From assembly GCA_009801015.1 (NCBI GenBank), contig VHZZ01012512.1, positions 3,106-24,219 on the forward strand: a DNA stretch of 21,114 nt, written 5' to 3'. Below the pieces are notes generated by a model that ran no database searches, was not told the DNA's origin, and worked only from the letters and a program-made list of their open reading frames with translations. This document shows positions 1 to 7,596 of the stretch, one piece after another. Made by a program: the position numbers and the translations under genes. The DNA comes from Silene noctiflora. Lineage: Eukaryota; Streptophyta; Magnoliopsida; Caryophyllales; Caryophyllaceae. Numbering within the stretch: the stretch's first letter is position 1; each line of letters starts with the position of its first letter.

Positions 1-523
1 AGAATACACATATTAGCTCATAAAACACTATGATAAGTGCCAAATGACATGAAAACTAGAGCTAAAATGAGGGGTAAAAATGTATAAATTAAGCATTTAT
101 CAATGAACAATAACAAACATCGTCACATAGCTATATATGTCATTCTACAGCCAACTGAGTAGGAAAACTCTACCTGATAAGAAACTCCGATAAGCACAAC
201 AAGGAAATCAAAAAACTTCTTCTACGAAGTCTCCTTCTATAACATAATTAATGAATCAACACAACGAATAAGGCAAACAAATCCCAAAACCCCCCAAATA
301 CTCTAATTAGGTTTTCATTATCGTATAACAAAGCCATAAAAGACTAGATCAAGGACGTATCCAAATGATTACAAAAGCCAAGGTGTAAAAACCCCCAACA
401 AAAAATGAATTAACGCCTTCGGATTGATAGAAAGTAGAAGTGAGAAGTTCTACATTGTTTTGTGTGTAAAATATGTTTTGACGAAATGTTTTATGTAAAA
501 ATACAAATACACTGCTTCACGTT

Positions 524-534
524 CTATTTATATC
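524..534 (-). promoter_or_regulatory. TATA box of the 3' LTR
   Basis: On the minus strand this reads GATATAAATAG, a good plant TATA box. It sits downstream, in element sense, of the palindrome cluster. The same string is at 6900-6910 in the other LTR. Confidence 0.6.
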
Positions 535-565
535 AAACCGCGTAAAAACCCGTAACGAACGGGAC

Positions 566-744
566 ACTCGATCGAATGCGCGACACTCAACCGAGTAAGC
601 CACACTCGACCGAGTGCAGGACACTCGATCTAGTACGCCTCACTCGACCGAGTGCTAACACACTCACTCGAGTCCTCAACGAACAAAATGCTGACATATC
701 ATCCAAACTAGCTACTCGGTCGAGTAGCCCACATTCGGCCGAGT
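566..744. repeat. Cluster of eight 12-bp palindromes in U3 (3' LTR)
   Basis: Copies of ACTCG-NN-CGAGT or one- to two-base variants start at 566, 585, 604, 623, 642, 662, 714 and 733. Spacing is 19 bp, apart from one step of 20 and one gap of 52. Several copies have a base change inside one CpG. The order matches the cluster in the other LTR. Confidence 0.9.
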
Positions 745-774
745 AGCCTAGGGACACAAATCTGATGTATTACA

Positions 775-786
775 GTCTTCCCTCCT
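775..786 (-). other. Polypurine tract (PPT)
   Basis: On the minus strand AGGAGGGAAGAC lies directly against the TGTAATAC start of the 3' LTR. This is the expected place and composition for plus-strand priming during reverse transcription. Confidence 0.8.
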
Positions 787-995
787 AAAAAACGAACTTC
801 ATCCCCGAAGTTCAAACCTCATACCTGATAAAAACGACACAAAAGCTGACCCAAAGCTAAAACATACTCAAACCATAACTAAACCAACCCGAAACATATA
901 TGAAAACTGACTCAAAACCGTCTCAAAATACATGCGATCATCTCCTACCCCCCTAAAAAGAATAAGGTTACGTCCCCGTAACCAACCATACCTAA
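787..995 (-). other. 3' untranslated part of the chromovirus, with two hairpins
   Basis: No ORF is supported here. There are two perfect 7-bp stem-loops: GAACTTC/GAAGTTC at 794-813 (loop ATCCCC) and GGTTACG/CGTAACC at 966-983 (loop TCCC). They lie between the pol stop and the PPT. Confidence 0.6.
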
Positions 996-1268
996 TCAAA
1001 AAGATGTGGATACCGCTTCCTCCTCTTCCCAAGTTGCTTCTTCGACATTATGATTGGTCCATAACACCTTCAGCAACACTGTCTCACCATTCCTAGTCTT
1101 TCGAACCTTATGGTCCAAGATTTCCTTTGGCATCTCCATGTAATTCAAAGACTCATCCAACTCTATGTTCACAGCCTCTAGCACATGAGAAGGATCACAC
1201 ACGTACCTTTGTAACTGAGACACATGAAATACATTATGCACCCGATCCAAAGCAGGTGGCAACACCAA
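996..1268 (-). pseudogene. Pol C-terminus with chromodomain
   Basis: The frame is open for 90 residues. Its first part carries VFHVSQLQRY, the usual motif after integrase in Tekay/Del elements. The second half is chromodomain-like: PKEILDHKV near residues 47-55, then VLWTNHNVEEATWE near 68-81, followed by a stop. In chromoviruses this domain reads histone marks and steers integration to heterochromatin. A frame break near 1270 separates it from the upstream integrase piece. Confidence 0.75.
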
Positions 1269-1276
1269 ACGATAAG

Positions 1277-1495
1277 CTACCTCGCCAACTGTACCTGCTC
1301 AATCATTTCTTGCACTATTTGTGGACCCAAAACCACAGTCTCAGCACTGTCATCCCAACAAATAGGACTCCTGCATCTCCTCCTATAAAGAGCCTCAAAC
1401 GGTGTTATCCCAATACTGGTGTGGAAACTGTTGTTATAGGAAAACTCAATCAAGTCCAATCTATCATCCCAGCTGCCCCCCAAACTCCATAACAC
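1277..1495 (-). pseudogene. Integrase C-terminal part
   Basis: This 72-residue piece contains FSYNNSFHTSIGITPFEALY and RRRCRSP, the conserved stretch after the catalytic core of plant Ty3/gypsy integrases. It is in another frame from the core (1464-1829), with which it overlaps, and from the chromodomain piece (996-1268). That marks frameshifts on both sides. Confidence 0.8.
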
Positions 1496-1829
1496 AAGCT
1501 CTCAGCATATCCTCCAAAGTCTTGATAGTCTGCTCAGTTTGCCCATCTGTTGCAGGATGAAAAGTTGTGCTCATCTTCAAGGTAGTACCCATCAATTCCT
1601 GCAACTCCTGCCAAAACTTAGATATAAACCACGCATCCCGATCTGACACAATGTCTTTCGGTACACCATGCACTCGGACCACATTCTTTTTATACCCATT
1701 GGCTAATTGTAGCTTGCTCCAAGTATCTTTCATTGGTATGAAATGAGCCGATTTCGTCAGTCGATCCACAATCACCCAAATCATGTTGTTGCCCTGCTGA
1801 GTTCTTGGCAACCCCACAATGAAATCCAT
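1464..1829 (-). pseudogene. Integrase catalytic core (rve)
   Basis: The segment starts MDFIVGLPRT. The three acidic residues of the D-D-E triad are all visible: Asp in WVIVDRLTKSAHF, Asp in IVSDRDAWF, and Glu in TIKTLEDML. A frameshift follows after EFGGQLG. In an active element this enzyme would insert the cDNA. Here the residues survive but the reading frame does not. Confidence 0.85.
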
Positions 1830-1875
1830 AGAAATAGATTCCCACTTCCACTCAGATACCTCAAATGACTGAATC

Positions 1876-2235
1876 TTACCTTTCAGTCTTCGCTTCTCTC
1901 CCCTTAACCCTTTGGCAAGTTAAACATCTAGCCACGAACTCAGCGGTCTCCCTCTTCATCCCAGGCCACCAAAAAGTCTTCTTCATATCCTTGTAAAGTT
2001 TATCACCACCTAGATGCACTGAATAAAGAGTGCAATGAGCCTCAGTCATGATCATCTTTCTTAGCTCAACATCATTAGGTATACACCATCTCCCATGAAA
2101 ACGAACACTCCCATTAACATGAACAGAAAACCTCGAAGCAGTTCCCTTCTCCACCCCATATCTCCACTCTCGGATCTTAAGATCATCATCTTGCTCACTC
2201 TTAATCTCCTCATAAAGTTCAGGTTCCACTGTCAA
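1876..2235 (-). pseudogene. Integrase N-terminal zinc-binding region
   Basis: This 119-residue piece ends with the H-H-C-C zinc motif: His in AHCTLYSVH, the linker FWWPGMKRE, then the Cys pair in CLTCQRVKG. A stop follows at 1876, before the core begins at 1829. This domain normally follows RNase H and precedes the D-D-E core, as it does here. Confidence 0.8.
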
Positions 2236-2340
2236 GTTCTCAAGAGTATCTCCCTTTCAAATCATGTGAATCCCCATCCCATTTACCTCATCCTTAAGTC
2301 GCATAAGAGACATAGTTGTGCATAAAGAATGCACACTCTT

Positions 2341-2692
2341 TCAACTCAATGCATCAGCAACAACATTGGCCTTCCCCTCAGGATAGATTATCTCCACATC
2401 GTAGTCACCAATCAGCTCCATCCATCTCCTCTGACGCATATTCAGCTCCTTTTGGGTGTAGATGTATTTCAAGCTTTTATGATCTGAAAACATCTCAAAA
2501 GTCGCTCCATAAAGGTAGTGCCTCCAAATCTTCAAAGCAAAAACCACAGCACCCAACTCTAGGTCGTGAGTAGGATAGTTCTTCTCAAAAGTCTTGAGCT
2601 GTCTCGAAGCATATACCTTCCCATTCTGCATCAGCACACAACCCAACCCATTCTTTGAAGCATCCGTGTAGACTTCAAAATTCTCACTTCCC
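2341..2692 (-). pseudogene. RNase H domain
   Basis: The open part (2341-2646) shows [19 protein letters not shown], the substrate-contact motif SDHKSLKYI, and a C-terminal NVVADALS followed by a stop. The YTDAS motif with the first catalytic Asp lies just upstream (about 2650-2670), continuous in the same frame after a stop near 2692. It would remove RNA from the RNA/DNA hybrid. Confidence 0.8.
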
Positions 2693-3606
2693 TATGGCAA
2701 AACTAAAACAAGAGTTGTAGTCAAACTCTCCTTTAAAGTTTGGAACGCCGTCTCATAACTCTCATCCCAGCGAAACTTGTTCTCCTTCCTCATCAAAGAT
2801 TTCATAGGCCGAGCTATCTTCGAGAAATCCTTTACTAACCTCCTGTAGTACCCAGCTAGACCCAAGAAACTTCGTACCTCAGCCACATTCTTCAGTGCTT
2901 CCTAGTTAGACACCGCCTCTATCTTGGTAGGATCAACAGCTACCCCATCTTTAGAGATCATCTAGCCCTGAAAGGCCACCTTCTCGAGCCACTCACATTT
3001 GGACAACTTAGCATACAACTGGTTATCGCGCAAAGTTTGCAATAGCAGTCTTAGATGTTCCTCGTGCTCCTCTCTGGTCTTATAATAGACTAGAATGTCC
3101 TCAATGAAGACCACCACAAACCGATCCAAGAACGGACTGGAAAACCGGTTCATAAATTCCATGAAAACTGCAGGTGCATTAGTCAACCCGAACGGCATTA
3201 CAACGTACTCATAGTGACCATACCTCGATCGAAAAGTTGTCTTCGGTATATCCCCATCCCGGATCCTCAGCTGATGGTACCCAGACCTCAGATCAATCTT
3301 AGAAAACACTCCAACTCCACTCAATTGGTCAAAGAGACCATCAATCCTCAGTAGAGGATATCTATTCTTCACCGTCACATGGTTAAATTCCTTGTAGTCG
3401 ATGCACAACCTCAAACTGTCATCCTTCTTCTTCAAAAATAGAACTAGAGCACCCTAAGGCGATACACTAGGTCTAATGTACCCCTTCTCGATCAATTAGT
3501 CCAATTGCTTCATCAATTCCGCAAGTTCCTTAGGACCCATATGGTACGGGGCCTTAGAGATAGGTCCCGTCCTCGGCTTCAACTCCACACTGAAATCAAT
3601 ATTCCT
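2692..3606 (-). pseudogene. Reverse transcriptase
   Basis: The palm region is clear at 2962-3435: [30 protein letters not shown] (motif A Asp kept), [12 protein letters not shown] and [11 protein letters not shown]. Motif C normally reads [YF]xDD; here it is FIED, so one catalytic Asp is replaced by Glu. The connection segment RSFLGLAGYYRR is at 2692-2886. In-frame stops interrupt the N-terminal part (3436-3606) and the stretch between 2886 and 2962. This is the best-preserved domain of the element. Confidence 0.9.
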
Positions 3607-3816
3607 CTACGGTGGTAACCACGGTATCTCATCTAGAAAAACATCCCCGAACTCACCCACCACAGGTATCTCCATAGTTGATGGCTCATTTGTCCTACTA
3701 TCTTTCACGTGGTATAAAATCATAGGATAGCCCTTCCTCAGGTACGACTTCAATGTCACAGCTGTGTCTATGTGGATACATTCTAATAGACTTCCTTTTT
3801 TTCGATTAGTCCGCAA
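3607..3816 (-). pseudogene. Protease-RT linker
   Basis: A 69-residue piece ends PVVGEFGDVFLDEIPWLPP, the conserved stretch that precedes RT in Ty3/gypsy polyproteins. It is out of frame with the protease piece it overlaps at 3806-3816. A short insertion rich in Lys and Arg at its start (RTNRKKGS) probably reflects the frameshift. Confidence 0.7.
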
Positions 3817-4190
3817 TGATCTTGACTTTGGGTTTGATCACAAACCCACGATAAGACACTCTAACCCCCATAGGCCCTTTTAAAGAAACCTTCTTCTGGT
3901 GACAGCCTATAGTAGCACTATACTTCCCCATCCAATCCATCCCGACTATGACCTCAAATCCATCCATAGGAAACTCAAACAAATCAATTGGAAAGTTGCC
4001 TTGTCCAACCACCATAGACACCCCCTTATACAACTTCCCACAAGATACTGACTCTCCCGACGGTATAACGACTTCATCCCTTACAGACTCATACTCCCAA
4101 AACCCATAGCCTTAGCATGACTTCTAGATACAAATGAATGGGTCGCCTCCGACTCAAATAAAACAAAAAAAACGGATTATTATTAACAAG
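3806..4190 (-). pseudogene. Retropepsin-like protease remnant
   Basis: The C-terminal half, at 3806-4033, contains FEVIVGMDWM, the hydrophobic motif near the end of retropepsins. The active-site region around 4130-4175 reads LFESEATHSF in one frame where the family has a D-[ST]-G triplet, so the catalytic Asp is Glu and the Gly is Glu. A run of eight A at about 4167-4174 coincides with a frameshift just before this site. The enzyme would process the polyprotein; this copy cannot. Confidence 0.8.
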
Positions 4191-4750
4191 GAAAGTACCG
4201 GTGACCACTTGTGCATCATCCTCCGCTTCTTGCTTATCCATCATGAACAGTCTGCCACTGTTCTTTTGGCCTCCACCCTGCACCGTGCTGGCCGATGCAA
4301 TCGACTTAGCAACCGAGTTCTGGTTCCCATTGTCGTTCTGCCTCTAGTAATTCCCCCCATATTGCGGTTGAAGTTACCAGTGTTGCCTTGACTCCCTTGG
4401 CTATGCCATGATCCAGTTGGTCAGCTCCTACCACCCCGACCTCCGAATGACGAGTCTCCACCAAAACCGAAACCACCAGAGGAAGCCCTCCCCTGGTTGT
4501 AGTTACCCCTCTTAAACCCTGATGTTCATGTGACCTCGCTCTCAGCCTTCCTCTTATCACTCCCTTTATCCTTTGACTCTTTCGTCATATCCGCCAGTCT
4601 CCCCGCATTCCCATCCCTCTCATATACTTCGTTCAAGTCCGTAAGGACCCCTGAAGTCAACCTCTCAAGTATCTTCACCGAAAGCCCCTTCTCGAAGCGG
4701 ATAGCCAAGCTCAGCTGGTTCATCTCCATGTCATCCACATAACGAGCCAA
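4191..4750 (-). pseudogene. Gag C-terminal part, low-complexity and without a visible zinc knuckle
   Basis: The 4526-4750 piece (RYVDDMEMNQLSLAIRFEKG) is capsid C-terminal sequence of the Retrotrans_gag type, ending in a Lys/Asp/Glu-rich tail and a stop. The following 4300-4520 stretch reads as Gly-, Asn-, Arg- and Ser-rich sequence (SGGFGFGGDSSFGGRGGRS) and leads into GRLFMMDKQEAEDD, the usual lead-in to protease. I see no CX2CX4HX4C knuckle where one is expected. Several stops interrupt it. Confidence 0.65.
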
Positions 4751-5271
4751 CTCATTGAATTTGCAGTATTATTCCGCCATGGTCATCCCCTCAGTCATCC
4801 GGAAGGAGTCAAACTCTGCCCTCAACTTGTTGCGAACATGCTCAGGAACGAATTGATGTCTCATAGTTTTCTTGAACTCATTATAGGGGATAGCAGGTTC
4901 CCCCTAGATCTTATAAAACTCCCGAGTCGTCTCTCTCTCTCTCTATTCCACCAAACTCTGACCTCATCCCTTAGGTAGAACGCAGCTTGTTCCACCTTCA
5001 GCTCCTCCGGGCAATTAACCGCCTCAAGTACACTCTCTATCTCCCTGTGCCATTTGTCCAACAGGTTCGGTGCCCCCGTGCCCTCATATGTTGTAGGTTT
5101 GAAGCGAGAGATAGTGGTGCTCATCTTGGTGGCATCCACTACCTTCTGTTTAGCCTTCCCCATACCCTTAAGAGCCTCGGTAAGGGTCTCTTGTTGCTCA
5201 ATCATACGAGCTACCTCATCAAGGGTCATCTCTGAAGCTTTCAAGTATGCATCAGATCTTTTGGGAGGCAT
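4751..5271 (-). pseudogene. Gag N-terminal and capsid region
   Basis: The start at 5271 gives MPPKRSDAYLKAS. KFKP-type sequence follows (ISRFKPTTYEGTGAPNLLDK), then AFYLRDEVRVWW, which is diagnostic of plant Retrotrans_gag. The frame is lost at a (CT)n run (about 4927-4942), which translates as an Arg/Glu repeat. Gag sequence resumes in another frame (MRHQFVPEHVRNKL, near 4862 leftwards) and continues to 4750. Confidence 0.85.
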
Positions 5272-6026
5272 CTTTCGCTATATAAGAAGAACAGTCGTAA
5301 GCACATAGCCTACAGCTTAAAACAAGAATATATCCTTTTAATAAGACACTCGGTCAAGTGTCAGATGACACTCGGTCGAGTACAACTAACTCGGTCGAGT
5401 CACATATGTACTCGGTCGAGTTCAACTGATCCAGAAGCTAACTAGAATTTCCCATAAAACACACTCGGTCGAGTACGTGATGTACTTGGTCGAGTTCACC
5501 CCACTCGATCGAGTGCCTCGCACACTCGGTCGAGTCGAAAACGTACATGGATTCTGTCCCAAAACACCAAATTAACCACTCGGTCGAGTGCCAGGGATTC
5601 AGTCGAGTTGCTCATACTCGGTCGAGTCCCCCTCACTCACTCGAGTCATGCCAGTTACGTACTACCCCCATGCTTACAATCATACACATAACCTTACTAT
5701 ATTACTAATTCATACCAATACTTCATCCATCACATTCCACAACTCATCTCATATCTTGTATTCCACTCATCACCATACACCATATACATATAAATCCGGC
5801 ATGCAATTGAAACAAATAAAAAAGCATACGAAACATATGACAAAGCATATAAACACACAACGACCCTTGACACCCCACCGTGACTGGTTAAAAGTTGCAA
5901 AGGCAATATTTCGCCTTAGGACATCTCCCTAGCCTTTGTGGTAGCCCTAAACAACTCCTACCCAGGTTCAATTTATTTAGACACCCTAAGTTCAATGATT
6001 CATTGGTTTTAGGTTCCAAAATCGTC
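5272..6026 (-). other. Untranslated leader between PBS and gag
   Basis: There is no convincing ORF in this 755-bp stretch. The gag-proximal part holds the 12-copy palindrome array. The PBS-proximal part (about 5650-5900) is AC/AT-rich and plain. Such a leader would be the site of RNA packaging and dimerisation signals in an active element. Confidence 0.6.
5348..5646. repeat. Array of twelve 12-bp palindromes in the leader, 115-bp higher-order period
   Basis: ACTCG-NN-CGAGT or near variants start at 5348, 5370, 5389, 5410, 5463, 5484, 5503, 5524, 5578, 5597, 5615 and 5635. They form three groups of four. Group starts are exactly 115 bp apart (5348, 5463, 5578), with 18-22 bp steps inside a group. 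The central dinucleotide is mostly GT on the plus strand. Confidence 0.9.
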
Positions 6027-6038
6027 GCTCTGATAACA
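6027..6038 (-). other. Primer binding site, tRNA-iMet type
   Basis: On the minus strand this reads TGTTATCAGAGC, one base from the common plant iMet PBS TGGTATCAGAGC. It lies three bases from the LTR end at 6042. This fixes the element's orientation and start of minus-strand DNA synthesis. Confidence 0.85.
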
Positions 6039-6899
6039 CTTTGTAACACCCCCATACCCCCAAGGCACCTTATCGAGGACTACCATAAGACATGGGAGTG
6101 TTACTATCTCGGTTACCCGAGGTAGTGCACATCACAAAAACCATAATGAAACATAAATTTAGGGTTAAATTAAATAAACTGATTACAAGTCTCCAAAAAT
6201 ACATTACAACCAAAAACCAAAACTGTGTTATCAAAATAAACTAAATTATGCGGAAGCTAAAACTGTCAAGACTGGTGATGACTCTACCCCTGCCAATCCT
6301 GCAGCAACATCAACAATAATAAGCATCACCACCTACTAGCCAACTGCTCACCATCCCCGAATGGATCACCACAATTTTGAAAACAGAAACGGGGTCAATC
6401 AACCTTACAATAATATACCATAGCATTACATATAAATGAACATACAATGTAACTAGAACCGCCACCTCCAAACTCCATAGTAACTAGTAACTGACTACAC
6501 ACCGAGGTGTGTAGTCCTGCCAGATTACCCATCGCAACAGGTAATCCTACCTGATAAGCAACTCCGATAACCACGGCAAGGAAATCAAAAGGCTTCTTCT
6601 ACGAAGTCTCCTACTATAACATAATTAATTAATCAACACAAGGAATAAGGCATACAAATCTCAAAACCCCCAAATACTCTAATTAGGGTTTCATTATCGT
6701 ATAACAAAGCCATAAAAGACTAGATCAAGGACTTACCCAAATGATTACAAAAGCCAAGGAGTGAAAACCCCAAAAAAAAGATGAATTAACGCCTTCGGAT
6801 TGATAGAAAGTAGAAGTGAGCAGTTCTACGTTGTTTTGTGTGTAAAAGATGTTTTAAAGAAATCTTTTAAGTAAAAATAAAAATACACTGCTTCACGTT

Positions 6900-6910
6900 C
6901 TATTTATATC
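6900..6910 (-). promoter_or_regulatory. TATA box of the 5' LTR
   Basis: GATATAAATAG on the minus strand, identical to the copy in the 3' LTR. Transcription would begin roughly 30 bp further left and run towards gag. Confidence 0.65.
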
Positions 6911-6941
6911 AAACCGCGTAAAAACCTGTAACGAACCGGAT

Positions 6942-7120
6942 ACTCGGTCAAGTACGCGACACTCGACCGAGTAAGACATACTCGACCTAGTGCAGGACAC
7001 TCGATCGAGTACGCCTCACTCGACCGAGTGCTAACACACTCGCTCGAGTCCTCAACAAATAAAATGCTGACATATCATCAAAACTAGCTACTCGGTCGAG
7101 TATCCCCCACTCGGCCGAGT
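6942..7120. repeat. Cluster of eight 12-bp palindromes in U3 (5' LTR)
   Basis: Copies start at 6942, 6961, 6980, 6999, 7018, 7038, 7090 and 7109. Six lie on a strict 19-20 bp pitch, then comes a 52-bp step and a last pair 19 bp apart. The nearest site is about 32 bp upstream of the TATA box in element sense, so they sit where proximal promoter elements would be. Confidence 0.9.
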
Positions 7121-7150
7121 AGCCTAGGGACACAAATATGATGTATTACA

Positions 7151-7560
7151 CCCAGACCCGTAGACCTTGCATGACCCTTAGACACAAAGGAGTGTGTTGC
7201 TCTCGAATCAAACAAAACGAAAGAAGGAGTACTATTGTTAAGAAAAGTACTTGTGACCAGTTGAACATCGTCCTCCGCCGCCTGCTTATCCATCATGAAT
7301 AGCTTGCCGTTGTTCTTCTGACCTCCACCCTACACTGTGCTGGTCGATGCAGTAGACTTAGTAGCTGAATTATGATTTCCATTACCGTTCTGGCGCTGAT
7401 AAGTCCCTTCGTTGTTGCGGTTGAAGTTGCTACTGTTGCCCTGACCACCCTGGCTATGTCATGACCCAGCTAGTCGGTTGCTAGCCATACTCTGCCTTGG
7501 TCCCTGAGAAAAACCTCTTTTTCGCTGCCCCTGGAAGCCGTTCCCATCGAAGCTGGTACA
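7151..7560 (-). pseudogene. Gag/protease fragment of a second, related chromovirus
   Basis: The sequence is homologous to about 4095-4500 of the first element. It reads GKLFMMDKQAAEDD and then FVLFDSRATHSF, a retropepsin active site with the Gly of the D-S-G triplet changed to Arg. Upstream is a Gly/Gln/Arg/Asn-rich gag tail (FDGNGFQGQRKRGFSQG), again without a CCHC knuckle and with a stop. The left end is the insertion point of the first element; the right end abuts a different PBS at 7578. Confidence 0.75.
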
Positions 7561-7577
7561 ATGGTTTGAAGAAGCCT

Positions 7578-7595
7578 GCATTTGTGGAGTCGCCA
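7578..7595 (-). other. Primer binding site, tRNA-Arg type (Tat/Ogre-like)
   Basis: On the minus strand this reads TGGCGACTCCACAAATGC. The first dozen bases match the TGGCGACTCC PBS start typical of Tat/Ogre elements; the 3' part is degenerate. The long non-coding block to its right is the expected place of the LTR. Confidence 0.5.
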
Positions 7596-7596
7596 C

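Larger units (their letters stand above)
1..774 (-). repeat. 3' LTR of the chromovirus (partial)
   Basis: The end at 774 (GTATTACA) matches the end of the other LTR at 7150. Similarity to 6545-7150 is clear from about 172 to 774. Positions 1-170 do not obviously align with the matching part of the other LTR (about 6370-6540), so the outer part may be rearranged. It contains eight ACTCG-NN-CGAGT palindromes (566-744) and a TATA box at 524-534. The true outer end lies outside the window. Confidence 0.85.
1..7150 (-). mobile_element. Ty3/gypsy chromovirus (Tekay/Del-like), degenerate, 3' LTR truncated by window edge
   Basis: Read on the minus strand the order is 5' LTR (6042-7150), PBS, leader, gag, protease, RT, RNase H, integrase, chromodomain, PPT, 3' LTR (1-774). 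This is the Ty3/gypsy order with a C-terminal chromodomain, as in the Tekay/Del clade. The LTRs begin TGTAA and end TTACA. Over the alignable 600 bp the two LTRs look about 90% identical by eye, so the insertion is not recent. Every reading frame carries stops or frameshifts, and the protease and RT catalytic motifs are altered, so the copy is dead. It interrupts a related gag/protease fragment at 7150/7151. Confidence 0.9.
6042..7150 (-). repeat. 5' LTR of the chromovirus (1109 bp)
   Basis: It is bounded by TGTAACACC at 6042 and GTATTACA at 7150, with a 5-bp inverted repeat TGTAA/TTACA. PBS lies directly left. U3 is the right part: palindromes 6942-7120, then the TATA box at 6900-6910, and R/U5 towards 6042. 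Beyond 7150 the sequence changes at once to gag/protease sequence of another element, which confirms the boundary. Confidence 0.9.

Noticed and set aside
1127..1492. Plus-strand ORF of 121 codons over the integrase/chromodomain region
   Set aside because: It is antisense to clear integrase and chromodomain sequence, shows no domain, and is a shadow frame.
4306..4560. Minus-strand ORF of 84 codons in the gag tail
   Set aside because: It is the wrong frame of the Gly/Asn-rich gag stretch; the neighbouring frame leads into the GRLFMMDK motif.
5348..5646. CRISPR array
   Set aside because: Regular palindromes and spacers look superficially similar, but repeats are 12 bp, spacers 6-10 bp, and the site is a plant retroelement leader.
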